Source: CAVOOW01 sp963697675
GTDB lineage: Bacteria; Actinomycetota; Actinomycetes; JACCUZ01
Direction: 5' to 3'
NCBI GenBank assembly: GCA_963697675.1
Contig: CAVOOW010000001.1
Coordinates: 62,001-126,000, forward strand
Length of the DNA stretch: 64,000 nt
Below the pieces are notes generated by a model that was given only the letters and a program-made list of their open reading frames with translations, ran no database searches and was not told where the DNA came from. A program made the translations under genes and the position numbers. Each line of letters opens with the position of its first letter. The stretch's first letter is position 1. Shown one piece after another: positions 28,624 through 37,983 of the stretch.

Positions 28624-28818
28624 CTACGCGTCACGGCGGCGCATCCAGTAGGCCGCGAGTGCGAGGACCACGGCTGGGTACGCAAGGAACACGCCGAGCC
28701 CCGTCCATGGCGACAACGACATGGGATCCCGCATGACCGCAGTCACCGCAACGCCGGCTGGTGACGGAAGGTATCTCGTGATCTCGTCCGACCAAGCGCC
28801 GGGCAGGGCGGTCCTCAA
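28624..28818 (-). pseudogene. C-terminal stub of an ABC-2 type permease
   Basis: The 64 residues match the last helix region of ABC transporter permeases: WSDEITRYLPSPAG, then WTGLGVFLAYPAVVLALAAYW, ending MRRRDA. The rest of the permease and its ATPase are missing, so this is a decayed fragment. Confidence 0.6.
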
Positions 28819-28850
28819 GCTCCTGCGTACGTAAGCACACTCGCGCCGCT

Positions 28851-28856
28851 AGGCTG
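28851..28856 (+). promoter_or_regulatory. candidate -10 box for the receiver-oxidoreductase operon
   Basis: TAGGCT matches the TANNNT box seen before leaderless genes in this window. It lies about 70 bases before the ATG at 28929, so this transcript would have a short leader. No clear -35 is seen. Confidence 0.3.
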
Positions 28857-28928
28857 CCACGCCATCGACTCTGATCAAGACGCCCACGGCCGTACGCGCC
28901 GCGCCATAGTTGCCCAAAGGCCCGTTCC

Positions 28929-30587
28929 ATGACGAAACCGACAATCCTGACCGTCGACGACGACCCGCAGGTCTCGCAGGCGATCAGCCATGACCTCCGG
29001 GTCCAGTACGGCTCCGACTACAGCGTCCTGTCGGCGACATCGGGTGCTCAGGCGCTCGCCATGCTCGCCGAGCTGGTGCTGCGGAACCGACCCGTCGCAC
29101 TGATTGCCACCGACCAGCGGATGCCCGAGATGACGGGCATCGAGATGCTCGGCCACGCGCGGAGCACGGCGCTGGACGCCAAGTTCCTGTTGCTCACCGC
29201 ATACGCCGACACCGACGTCGCGATCAGCGCGATCAACGACATCGGCCTCGACTACTACCTGCTCAAGCCGTGGGACCCGCCGGCCGAGCGGCTCTACCCC
29301 GTCATCGACGACCTGTTGGGCGACTGGGCGCAGGCCCGCCAGCAGGACAGCGGAGACGTGCGGGTGGTGGGACACCGCTGGTCGGAGGGCAGCCACGAGG
29401 TCAAGACCTTCCTCGCGCGCAACTACGTGCCCTACCGGTGGCTCGACGTCGACAAGGACGAGGAGGCCCAACGGATTCAGAGGTTGGCGCAGGCCGAGCT
29501 CGACGACCTCCCCCTCGTGCTCGTGCCCGACCGCGAGGTGCTGCGGTCACCGTCGACCCTCGAACTCGCGGGCGCACTCGGCCTGCGGACCCGCGCCGAG
29601 CAACCGCTCTACGACCTGTGCATCGTCGGCAGCGGTCCGGCCGGGCTGGCGGCCGCTGTGTACGGCGCATCCGAGGGCCTGCGGACCGTCGTGGTCGAAC
29701 GCGAAGCACCCGGTGGACAGGCCGGTCAGAGCGCCTCGATCGAGAACTACCTCGGGTTCCCGAAGGGGTTGTCCGGCGCCGACCTCACCCACCGTGCGGT
29801 TGCGCAGGCAGCGAGGTTCGGGGCCGAGATGGTGCTCGCCCGCGACGTCACCGGGTTCGAGATGCGCGGTCCGGTGCGCGCAGTGCGCCTGGACGACGCC
29901 GGCGAACTGGAGGCGCGGGCGCTGCTCGTGGCGACGGGGGTGTCGTACCGACGACTCGAGGCACCCGGGCTCGAGGCTCTGACCGGTCGTGGCGTGTACT
30001 ACGGCGCGAGCGCGAGCGAAGCGATCCAGTGCCAGGGCGACGAGGTGTACGTCGTCGGGGCTGCGAACTCTGCCGGCCAGGCAGCGCTGAACCTGGCTCG
30101 CTATGCGAAACGGGTGGCACTGCTCGTGCGCGGCGGCGCGCTCGAGGACACCATGTCGCTCTATCTCGTTGCGCGGATCCGTGCCGCGCAGAACATCGAC
30201 GTGCGGCTGCGCAGCGAGGTCGTGGCGGCTCGCGGCGACGGCCACCTCGAGGCGCTCACGGTGGCTGACCGCGACACGGGCGCCGAAGAGGAGCTGCTCA
30301 CCAGCTGGCTGTTCGTCTTCATAGGTGCATCGCCGCGCACCGAGTGGCTGGGTTCTGCGGTCGTCCGCGACGAGAAGGGGTTCGTCATCACCGGGCAGGA
30401 CCTCCTCACGTCCCCCCAGGCGCAGTCATGGACCCTGAGCCGTGCGCCCTTCGCGCTGGAGACCAGCGTGCCCGGCGTGTTCGCGGCAGGCGACGTACGG
30501 CTGGACTCGATGAAGCGCGTGGCATCGGCCGTCGGCGAGGGCGCCATGTCGGTCTATCTCGTGCACCGCTATCTGGCGACGATGTGA
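28929..30587 (+). CDS. fused response regulator / FAD-dependent pyridine nucleotide-disulfide-type oxidoreductase
   Basis: A 552-aa protein. Residues 1-130 are a receiver domain with the phosphoacceptor Asp in ATDQRMPEMTG. A middle domain of about 100 residues resembles a glutaredoxin-like fold (VKTFLARNYVPYRWLDVDKD). Residues 225-552 are a thioredoxin-reductase-like flavoprotein with FAD site GSGPAGLAAAVYGA and NADPH site VVGAANSAGQAAL. The redox CxxC of thioredoxin reductase is absent: the equivalent place reads YYGASASEA, so a thioredoxin-reductase name would be wrong. The kinase ATG overlaps its stop by one base. Confidence 0.88.
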   Translation: MTKPTILTVDDDPQVSQAISHDLRVQYGSDYSVLSATSGAQALAMLAELVLRNRPVALIATDQRMPEMTGIEMLGHARSTALDAKFLLLTAYADTDVAISAINDIGLDYYLLKPWDPPAERLYPVIDDLLGDWAQARQQDSGDVRVVGHRWSEGSHEVKTFLARNYVPYRWLDVDKDEEAQRIQRLAQAELDDLPLVLVPDREVLRSPSTLELAGALGLRTRAEQPLYDLCIVGSGPAGLAAAVYGASEGLRTVVVEREAPGGQAGQSASIENYLGFPKGLSGADLTHRAVAQAARFGAEMVLARDVTGFEMRGPVRAVRLDDAGELEARALLVATGVSYRRLEAPGLEALTGRGVYYGASASEAIQCQGDEVYVVGAANSAGQAALNLARYAKRVALLVRGGALEDTMSLYLVARIRAAQNIDVRLRSEVVAARGDGHLEALTVADRDTGAEEELLTSWLFVFIGASPRTEWLGSAVVRDEKGFVITGQDLLTSPQAQSWTLSRAPFALETSVPGVFAAGDVRLDSMKRVASAVGEGAMSVYLVHRYLATM

Positions 30588-31969
30588 TGCACCTCGACGA
30601 CCTGCGCCCGCTCGAGCTCTTCGACGGGCTCGCCGACAAGGAGCTGCTCGCGCTGATCGAGCTGGGCGCCGACGTGCAGTTCGCGCCCGGCGAGGAGCTG
30701 TTCCGGGAAGGCGCTCCCGCCGAGTTCTGGTGGGTCCTCGTGGAGGGCAAGGTCGACCTGGTCCGTCACGTCGGCCGCGAGGAGACGGTGCTCGGTGCGA
30801 TGGACGTGCCCGGCCGGTGGGCCGGAGGGTTCCGTGCCTGGGACGACAACGGCGTCTATCTCGCGACGGGCCGGGCGGCCGTCGCCGGCCGAGTGCTCAA
30901 GGTGCCGGCGCAGTCCTTGAGGGACTGGTCGAGCGCCTGGTTCCCGTTCGGGGCACATCTCATCGAGGGACTGTTCCGGACCGCGCGCAACTTCGAGGCG
31001 ATGACACGGCAGCGGGAGGCCCTGGTCGCCCTCGGCACTCTTGCGGCGGGGCTGGCGCACGAGATCAACAACCCGGCCGCAGCGGCGACCCGCGCGGTCG
31101 ACGCGCTCGGGAACGCCTGGGAGGTGCTGCTGTCCGCCCTCGGCCGGCTCGCGGAAGGATCGATCTCCGCTGACCAGTTCCTCGCGCTCGACACGCTTCG
31201 GCGCGAGATCGAGCCGCCACCGATCAGCACAGATCCCATGGCCAACGCGGATCGCGAGGATGCCGTGTCGACCTGGCTGGCTCGCCACGACATTGAGAAG
31301 GACTGGCTGATAGCCGCACCGCTCGCGCGGGCAGGCGTCGACGTCGCGTGGTGCGAACGCGCAGCCGCGGTGCTCGACGGCGCTGCGCTCGAGCCGGGAC
31401 TGGAATGGGTGGCGAGCACCGTGTCGGCGCAAACGCTGCTCGCCGAGGTGAAGGAGTCGACCCGGCGCATCTCCGAGCTCGTCGGGGCGGTGAAGTCCTA
31501 CTCACAGCTCGACCGGGCGTCGATGCAGGAGACAGACGTGGCGGAAGGGCTCGAGAGCACCCTCGTCATGCTGGCGCACCGGATCCCGGAGGGAGTCACC
31601 GTCGTACGCGACTATGGCACCGACGTCCCCCGGATAGACGCCGCCGCCGGCGAGCTCAACCAGGTGTGGACGAACCTCATCGACAACGCCGTCGACGCGA
31701 TGGACGGTGCCGGCACGCTTCGGGTGTCGACCCGCGCCGACGACGACGCCGTGATCGTGGAGATCGGTGACACGGGCGCCGGCATGACCCGCGACGTCCA
31801 GCACCATGCGTTCGAGCCCTTCTTCACCACCAAGGGCGTGGGAAAAGGCACCGGCCTCGGTCTCGACATCTCCCGTCGCATCGTCGTCGACCGGCACCGG
31901 GGTGAGATCACCATCGACGCGCAGCACGGCGAGACCGTGCTGCGCGTCCGGCTTCCGCGGCGCCCCTAG
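30587..31969 (+). CDS. cNMP-domain histidine kinase
   Basis: A 460-aa cytosolic sensor kinase. Residues 1-110 are a cyclic-nucleotide-fold domain, but the FGE...RTA cassette is missing (PGRWAGGFRAWDDNG), so it may bind another ligand. HisKA phosphoacceptor His lies in GLAHEINNP near residue 157; the HATPase domain has NLIDNAVDAM, DTGAGM and GKGTGLGLDI. An insert of about 120 residues separates His from the rest of the dimerisation region. The start overlaps the upstream stop by one base (TGATG), so it almost certainly phosphorylates the receiver-oxidoreductase. Confidence 0.87.
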   Translation: MHLDDLRPLELFDGLADKELLALIELGADVQFAPGEELFREGAPAEFWWVLVEGKVDLVRHVGREETVLGAMDVPGRWAGGFRAWDDNGVYLATGRAAVAGRVLKVPAQSLRDWSSAWFPFGAHLIEGLFRTARNFEAMTRQREALVALGTLAAGLAHEINNPAAAATRAVDALGNAWEVLLSALGRLAEGSISADQFLALDTLRREIEPPPISTDPMANADREDAVSTWLARHDIEKDWLIAAPLARAGVDVAWCERAAAVLDGAALEPGLEWVASTVSAQTLLAEVKESTRRISELVGAVKSYSQLDRASMQETDVAEGLESTLVMLAHRIPEGVTVVRDYGTDVPRIDAAAGELNQVWTNLIDNAVDAMDGAGTLRVSTRADDDAVIVEIGDTGAGMTRDVQHHAFEPFFTTKGVGKGTGLGLDISRRIVVDRHRGEITIDAQHGETVLRVRLPRRP

Positions 31970-31978
31970 CGAAGAGTC

Positions 31979-32657
31979 TCAGCTCTGCGGCTGACGCCAG
32001 ATCGCGACCGCGAGACTGAGCGCCCACAGGATTGCCACCGGTGTCGCGAGTCCCCCGTACTGGGCGATCACTGCGGCGAGGATGACCACACCGCACACCA
32101 GTCCGACGTAGGCGACCCACCGACCGAGTGCGTCGGTGCGCAGCACCACGATCGGACACGGCAAGAATGCTCAGCCCCAAGACGCACATGCCGGCCTGGC
32201 CCAGCAGCGTGTAGTTGAACGCCGTGGCAAAGCGGAGCACGTCGGTGCCGGGCAGCGGTTCGTCCATGACATCCACGAGATGACTGATCACTGCACGGGC
32301 GGCGCCCGTCACCAGCCAGAGGGCGGTGACCGCAGCTGCCATTGACCGGGCGAACGCCCGCCACTGAGGTGCCTTCACGGTGGCGCCCAGGCTGCAGATG
32401 TAGTTCATGACCACGGCGAACAGGACCGCGGCACAGGTGGCTGAGATGCCGGAGACGAGCCCTGACATGCGATTGCCCGACTGCTGCCACCACTGCAGCA
32501 GCGCCGCATCGGTCGCGTCGTGCGGCACGTCGACGGCCGCCACCGTCATGAACAGAGCGACCGCGAAGAGCGCGGATGCGACGGCGCCGACCTGGCGCGC
32601 CGCCGTCGAGGGCGTCAGCTGTACGGCGGGTGCGGGTGCGGCTTTTGTGATGGACAT
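31979..32657 (-). pseudogene. six-helix membrane protein (DUF4386-like), one frameshift
   Basis: About 226 aa with roughly six membrane helices (for example VGAVASALFAVALFMTVAAV and YVGLVCGVVILAAVIAQYG). It resembles the small DUF4386/DUF998-type membrane proteins, with no known activity. The frame changes near 32155, where LSILAV joins PIVVLRTDALGRWV. The ATG at 32657 is chosen over the upstream open frame, which is not membrane-like. It is convergent with the cNMP kinase (9-nt gap). Confidence 0.65.
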
Positions 32658-32796
32658 CGTGTGCACTCCTTGTGGTTGGAAGGCCTTGTCGTCCAGCGTC
32701 TGCCTCCGCGGGTGCGCCGGCGACGGAGTGGGCACCCGTCTTCGAATCAGGGCTGACCCTGAGTGCCGGAGGGCTCATCCCTGTCACGATGACCAG

Positions 32797-34767
32797 ATGG
32801 GCCCAACCGCGCGAGTGCTGGCTCGAGCACTGACGTGGTCGCTGACCCCTGTTCTTCTCGCCGCTGCCTTCGTCGTGTGGTTGGAGATGCCTGACGCCGC
32901 GGACCCCCTTGTCGCGCCGGCGGACGTGCCGTTCGTCGTAGCGACCCTCTCGTGCTGGCTGGTCGGCGTCGTGCTGACCGGGCGGGCGTTCGAGCAGCCG
33001 GCGGGCTGGGCGTTCCTCGGGCTGGGAACCGCGCTCGCCTGGAGCGGCCTCACCGATGCATATGCCGACCTGGCGCTCACGTGGCGACCGGACGCGCCAG
33101 CCGGACTTCTCGCCGCGACGCTGAGTGACACGAGCTTCGTCTGGTGGTTCGTGTTCCTGGCGCTCGTCCTTCAGTTCACGCCTCCGTCGCGGTCGACTTC
33201 GCGGTTCCAGCGCAGGCTGCCGATGTTGACTGTTGCGGCGGGACTGGTTTTCCAGGTCACGGCGCTGCTGAGGTCGACGCACCTCGATCCCCCGCACGAA
33301 GACCTGGTCAGTCCCTGGGCTGTCGAGCCGTTGAGCGGCCTCATGGCCACGGCGGCCGCTGCGGCCATCATCCTGGTCGCCCTCTGTCTCATCGCGTCCG
33401 CGGTCGAGCTCGTCCGGGTGTGGCGCCGCGCGGAGGGACAGTCGCGGCAACAGCTGTTGTGGTTGGTCGCCGGCGCGCTTCCTGTTCCCCTGTGCGTCGT
33501 TGCCTCCTTCGCCGTGTCCTACGGCGGACACACCGAGGTCGCGGGATGGCTGATGAGTGCGGCAATCGTCACGATCGCGGTCGGTGCCGCCCTTTCAGTG
33601 CTTCGCTATCGCCTCTACGACGTCGAACGCGTCGTGACCGACTCGGCCGCTTACGCCATCGCGTCGGTCGCCGTGATCGTCAGCTTCGTCATCGTGCTCG
33701 TGGTCGTCAGCCGCACGACGACGATCGATTCCAGTTCGCAGCTGCCGACCATCCTCGCGACGCTCGCGGGCGCCGCCACTGCTCGGGTCTCCTACGTCTG
33801 GGGACGCAAGGCAGTCGAGCGGCGCATCAACAGGGAACGGTTCGACGCGGTCGAGACGGTCCGATCGGGACTCGCCACTGCGACGCCTGACCTCGACGTA
33901 CTCCTCACGGCTGCTCTGCACGATCCCCGCGCGCGCATCCTCTACCCCATCGACGGCGGCAACTGGGTCACATCGGACGGGCGGGAGGTCTCGCCCGGTG
34001 GGGAGGTGGTCGACGTACGGCGACGCGGCACTGTGACCGCGAAGATCGAGTTCGATGCCCAGCAGAACGACCGCACCGTGATCGAGGCCGTGGCAAACGA
34101 GGCCGCAGCCGAGATCGACAACGTCGCGTTGCGCGCCGAGCTGGCCCGACAGCTGGAGCTGATCAGCGAGTCCAGGTCCAGACTCGCCACAGCACACCTC
34201 GAGGAACGCAGACGCATCGAGCGTGATCTCCACGACGGCGCGCAGCAGCGATTGCTGGCGATCGCCCTTCAGCTCCAGTCGGCCAAGGTCAACGGGCAGA
34301 CGAACGTCCTGCGTGACGAGGTCAGCCGGGCCGTTGCCGAACTCGGCATCACCGTCCAGGAACTGCGCGACCTGGCCGGCGGCCTGCAACCCGCCGCACT
34401 TGCCGGCGGTGGTCTGCTCGCCGCTGTGGTCGACCTGGCCATTCGCATCCCGCTGAACATCACGTACGACGTCGTGGACCAGCGCTTTGCTCCGAGCATC
34501 GAGGGTGCGGCTTGGTTCGTCATCGCGGAGGCGACGACCAATGCGGTCAAGCACGCCTCCGTCGATGACGTGTCGATCACGGTCAAGGTCGAGCACGCCT
34601 CCCTTCGAGTCGTTGTCGCCGACGTTGGAGTCGGCCACGCCTGCCCGCAGGGCAGAGGGCTCCAAGGTCTGGCAGACCGGGTCTCGGCGCTGCGCGGATC
34701 CCTCCGGGTGACCGAGAACCAACCGCACGGCACGATCATCGAAGCCGAGCTGCCATGCGTGTCGTGA
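32797..34767 (+). CDS. NarL-type membrane histidine kinase
   Basis: A 656-aa sensor kinase with seven to nine N-terminal membrane helices (7TMR-like layout), a GAF-like region and a HisKA_3 domain: phosphoacceptor His in ERRRIERDLHDGAQQR near residue 474. The HATPase N-box is AEATTNAVKHAS and the G-box region GRGLQGLADRV. It overlaps the LuxR-type response regulator by 13 bases, forming an obvious two-component pair. A CACGAT box six bases before the ATG suggests a leaderless transcript. Confidence 0.87.
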   Translation: MGPTARVLARALTWSLTPVLLAAAFVVWLEMPDAADPLVAPADVPFVVATLSCWLVGVVLTGRAFEQPAGWAFLGLGTALAWSGLTDAYADLALTWRPDAPAGLLAATLSDTSFVWWFVFLALVLQFTPPSRSTSRFQRRLPMLTVAAGLVFQVTALLRSTHLDPPHEDLVSPWAVEPLSGLMATAAAAAIILVALCLIASAVELVRVWRRAEGQSRQQLLWLVAGALPVPLCVVASFAVSYGGHTEVAGWLMSAAIVTIAVGAALSVLRYRLYDVERVVTDSAAYAIASVAVIVSFVIVLVVVSRTTTIDSSSQLPTILATLAGAATARVSYVWGRKAVERRINRERFDAVETVRSGLATATPDLDVLLTAALHDPRARILYPIDGGNWVTSDGREVSPGGEVVDVRRRGTVTAKIEFDAQQNDRTVIEAVANEAAAEIDNVALRAELARQLELISESRSRLATAHLEERRRIERDLHDGAQQRLLAIALQLQSAKVNGQTNVLRDEVSRAVAELGITVQELRDLAGGLQPAALAGGGLLAAVVDLAIRIPLNITYDVVDQRFAPSIEGAAWFVIAEATTNAVKHASVDDVSITVKVEHASLRVVVADVGVGHACPQGRGLQGLADRVSALRGSLRVTENQPHGTIIEAELPCVS

Positions 34768-35414
34768 TCGCCGACGACTCAGCGCTGCTGCGCGAAGGCC
34801 TGTCCAGGCTGCTGGTCGAGTCCGGCGTAGAAGTCTGCGCGACCGTTGCCGACGCGTCGGGGCTCGCTGACGCCGTCACGGCCCATCGCCCCGACGTCGC
34901 CATCGTCGACATCCGGATGCCGCCGACCTTCACCCACGAAGGTGCCATCGCTGCTGTCGCGCTCCGGTCGACCTATCCCGACCTCGGCATCCTGCTTCTC
35001 TCACAAGCGATCGAGACGCACTTCGCCGCCAAGCTCCTGGAGCGGCACGCCGCCCACTTCGGATATCTGTTGAAAGACCGCGTCGTCGACGTGTCGGTGC
35101 TGACGCAGGCGCTGGAGACCATCGCAGCGGGCGGCACCGTGCTGGATCCCGACATCGTGCGAAGCCTGATGCAGACCCATGCCCGCCGCAGCCCGGTGGC
35201 CGCGCTGTCCGACCGGGAGCGGGACGTACTCGCGCTGATGGCAGAGGGGATGTCCAACTCGGCGATCGCCGAGCGGCTGGTCGTCTCGATCAAGACCGTC
35301 GAAAGTCACATCGCCAACATCTTCAGCAAGCTCGGGCTGCACGACGAACCAGGTGGGCACCGCCGGGTCCTGGCCGTCCTCGCGGCGCTGCGCCACGGAG
35401 GCGGCAACGCGTAG
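34755..35414 (+). CDS. LuxR-family response regulator
   Basis: A 219-aa regulator. The receiver has the acidic pair IADDS and phosphoacceptor Asp in VAIVDIRMPP (near 52) and Lys in LLKDRV. The C-terminal LuxR helix-turn-helix is LSDRERDVLALMAEGMSNSAIAE followed by VSIKTVESHIANIFSKLGL. Translationally coupled to the kinase upstream; targets unknown. Confidence 0.9.
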   Translation: MRVVIADDSALLREGLSRLLVESGVEVCATVADASGLADAVTAHRPDVAIVDIRMPPTFTHEGAIAAVALRSTYPDLGILLLSQAIETHFAAKLLERHAAHFGYLLKDRVVDVSVLTQALETIAAGGTVLDPDIVRSLMQTHARRSPVAALSDRERDVLALMAEGMSNSAIAERLVVSIKTVESHIANIFSKLGLHDEPGGHRRVLAVLAALRHGGGNA

Positions 35415-35420
35415 TCGCGC

Positions 35421-35447
35421 CCCGCGTCCTGATCAGGACGTCGCGGG
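35421..35447. terminator. bulged hairpin between convergent genes
   Basis: CCCGCG and CGCGGG enclose an inner TCCTGA/TCAGGA palindrome with a three-base bulge. It lies between the LuxR regulator and the convergent DinB gene, so it may end both transcripts. Confidence 0.5.
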
Positions 35448-35452
35448 CTCGC

Positions 35453-35986
35453 TCACTGACCGGTGCGGCCGTCGATGCACTCGCGCAACAGGTCGGCGTG
35501 ACCGAGGTGGCGTGCGTACTCCTCGACGAGGTGCACCAGGATGTCGCGCACCTCGATGTCGTCTCCGTGGACGGGTACGGTCGCGTCGAACGGTGTGCCC
35601 TCCCCCAGCCAGGCGTCCGCGTCCCTGACCTCCCGCCGCCAGGCTGTCCACGCCTCCTCGACCACTGCGGGGTCGGCGACCGCACCGTTGAAGTCGAGGT
35701 CCCGGTCCTCGTCGGTTACGTAGAGCCTCGGGAGGTCGGGCTGCTCCTGCAGCACGCGGCGGAACCAGCTGTGCTCGACCCCGGCCAGGTGCCGGAGCAG
35801 GCCGAGCAGCGACATGGTCGAGGGCGGGACCGACCTGCGGGCCAACTGCTCAGCGTCGAGGCCCTGGCACTTGAGCTCGAACGCGAGTCGGTAGTTGCGC
35901 AGATAGGTGAGCACGGTGTCCCGCTCCCCCCTCGTCACGGAGTAGTCGCGCGGGTCCTGGTCGGAGGGCAGCCACATGTCGCTCAT
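35453..35986 (-). CDS. DinB family protein (DUF664 type)
   Basis: A 177-aa DinB-fold protein and close paralogue of the 8998 gene; the two share RRSVPPSTMSLLGLLRHLAGVE, DFNGAVADPAVVEEAW and YARHLGHADLLRECIDGRTGQ. Putative metal ligands are the His residues in LLRHL and YARHLGH. ATG start at 35986. Confidence 0.84.
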   Translation of the reverse strand: MSDMWLPSDQDPRDYSVTRGERDTVLTYLRNYRLAFELKCQGLDAEQLARRSVPPSTMSLLGLLRHLAGVEHSWFRRVLQEQPDLPRLYVTDEDRDLDFNGAVADPAVVEEAWTAWRREVRDADAWLGEGTPFDATVPVHGDDIEVRDILVHLVEEYARHLGHADLLRECIDGRTGQ

Positions 35987-36046
35987 GCACCCACCCGACC
36001 AGACGGCGGGTCGCGGGGCAAATGGAAATCGCAGGACACGACCTGT

Positions 36047-36838
36047 TCAGGATCCGAACTGCAGCTGCTGAACCAGTCGGCTGTAGCTGGGCAGGTGGTG
36101 TGCATCCTTGATGTCGACCACCTCAATGGCTAGGGCACCCTCGAGGTAGTCCAGCAGGTACAGGCGGGTCACCTGGCCCGGAATCACGTTGTGGTCGAGA
36201 TAGCTCACGCCGAGGCCGGTGATCATCGGCTGCACCGGCAGGCCGTCGGAGTAGATGCAGGTCTTGGTCCAGCCGCGCGCGAGGCGAAGGTCGGCCACGA
36301 GTCCGGACAGGCCGCCCACCGACACGTGATGGAACCGCGGATGCCGGAAACCGGGCTGGTGGACCGCCCAGCTCCGGTAGCCGACCGGTGTGGCGACCGC
36401 GCCGGATGCAACCCCGTCCTCGCAACCGTTCGGTGGCGCGACGCTGCTGTAGATCCCGATGAAGTCACTGGTGCCGGCGTTGACCCCCGGCAGGTTTCCC
36501 TGCGGCGGAACGAGCAGGAAGTTGCCAGGGGTGTCCTCGTAGTTCTTCCATCCCGCCGGCACCGTGTACGTGATGGCCGGGTGGAACACACGGGTTTTGT
36601 ACGTACCCGCCGCAAGGCTGCCGAGGCAGGCCTGCCCCTCAGGGTTCGGGCACGGAGTCCGGGTCGGCTCGGGGGTCGGCGTGCTGCCAGCCACGCCAGC
36701 CGAGGGCGAGCCACTCTTGGTCGACGGCGCGGGGGTCGCCGAACCGGAGGCGCCCGAGCAGCCCGCGACCAAAGGCGCCGTGATCGCGACGGCGCAGGCG
36801 ATGCGTGCCACAAAGCTGACCTGCCTGATGCGCGACAT
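36047..36838 (-). CDS. secreted lipoprotein of unknown function
   Basis: A 263-aa lipoprotein: signal peptide with lipobox LVAGC near residue 26, a Ser/Thr/Pro linker (about 30-62), then a globular domain with CPNPEGQACLG, FHPAITYTVPAGWKNY and RLARGWTKTCIYSDGLP. The paired cysteines could form disulfides outside the membrane. GAGGAGGGG lies six bases before the chosen ATG. No activity can be named; similar proteins are annotated as hypothetical in actinobacteria. Confidence 0.75.
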   Translation of the reverse strand: MSRIRQVSFVARIACAVAITAPLVAGCSGASGSATPAPSTKSGSPSAGVAGSTPTPEPTRTPCPNPEGQACLGSLAAGTYKTRVFHPAITYTVPAGWKNYEDTPGNFLLVPPQGNLPGVNAGTSDFIGIYSSVAPPNGCEDGVASGAVATPVGYRSWAVHQPGFRHPRFHHVSVGGLSGLVADLRLARGWTKTCIYSDGLPVQPMITGLGVSYLDHNVIPGQVTRLYLLDYLEGALAIEVVDIKDAHHLPSYSRLVQQLQFGS

Positions 36839-36921
36839 TCGCATCCCCTCCTCGAGCGGCGCGCGGCATTACTCAGCCTCCTGTCGCACCAGGAGGCCTC
36901 AGCGGTTCCGTCCCCGGCTCG

Positions 36922-37844
36922 TCAATAGTGTCGACTTGCTGGTGCCTCTGGAGACGAATCCGCCGGGTTCGGTGTTGCCAGGGCGTCGGCCGGGTCGTGG
37001 GTGGCGGCCCAGCTGGCGAGGAACCGGAGGGCGTCGTCGTTGGGTGAGCCGCTTCGGCGCTGAAGGCGAGCAGGGCCAGGCCGGGGTCGGCGGGAAGTTC
37101 CATGACCTCGTAGGACAGGTGCAGATCACCGACGACGGGGTGGTGGATGTGCTTGAGCCCGGTGCGGTGCAGGCGCACGTCGTGGGCGGCCCAGCGGACG
37201 CAGAATTCGTCGCTGCGGGTGCACAGTTCGCCCACGAGGTCGGTCAGGGCCTTGTCGTACGGGTCGCGGCCGGCCTCGGTGCGCAGCATGGCCACGCTGT
37301 CGTCGGCGGCGCTGTTCCCAGTCGAGCCAGAAGTCGCGGGCGCGGGGGTTGAGGAAGTTGAAGCGGGCGTGGTTGGCCGGTCGGGTCGGGTCGGCGAACA
37401 CGGGCGCGAACAGTGCCTGCGCGAGGGGGTTGGCGGCGACGACGTCGAGGCGGCCGTTGTTGGACGAAGCGCCGGGATCTCGGTCATCCCGTCGAGGATG
37501 CGCTGCCACGCTGGGCCGGACCTGCTGGGGCGAGGGCTGTGCGGCGGGCGCGACGTGCGGGGCCGGCGGCGCGGGCGAGGTCGACCAGGTGCGCCCGTTC
37601 GGCCTCGTCCAGCTGCAGCGCCCGGGCGCAGCGCGTCGAGCACGCTGTCGGAGACACCGCTGAGGTTGCCTCGCTCGAGCCGGGCGTAGTACTCGACGCT
37701 GACCCCGGCCAGGTCGGCGACCTCGCTGCGGCGCAGTCCCGGCACGCGCCGGTTGCGACCGTAGGTCGGCAGCCCGGCCTGCTCGGGGGTGATCTTGGCG
37801 CGGCGGGAGCTGAGGAAGGCCTTGACCTCGTCGCGGTTGTCCAC
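36922..37844 (-). pseudogene. XRE-family regulator with MmyB-like ligand-binding domain, frameshifted
   Basis: The N-terminal helix-turn-helix is RVPGLRRSEVADLAGVSVEY followed by YARLERGNL, typical of the MmyB/XRE family often found divergent from an SDR. The rest is split between frames: about 37630, 37500, 37310 and 37045. Joined, it continues DVVAANPLAQALFAPVF, then DPYDKALTDLVGELC, GDLHLSYEVMELPADPGLAL, and ends PEAPASRHY. No in-frame stop occurs in the joined product. Probably controls the divergent SDR gene 139 nt away. Confidence 0.72.
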
Positions 37845-37983
37845 CCCTTCAGGCTAGGCGGGACTCGCGGGACGAGGGGTGGGCTGTCAGTACACCTTCC
37901 AGCGGTGACTTCTCTCGCTGCCCGGCTCCGCGCCGGGTTCCATGGCCGGACACGGGCTTCGATTCGATGGAGGACGGCAAGAC

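Noticed and set aside
29270..30268. 332-codon plus-strand frame within the receiver-flavoprotein gene
   Set aside because: It is Arg/Gly/Ala-rich and lies in an alternative frame of a gene with clear FAD and receiver motifs.
28929..30587. Thioredoxin reductase
   Set aside because: The fold is similar, but the essential CxxC pair is absent (YYGASASEA), so disulfide reductase activity is not supported.
32068..33531. 487-codon minus-strand frame
   Set aside because: It runs antisense through the membrane histidine kinase and out of frame through the DUF4386-like gene. The translation is charged and repetitive with no domain.
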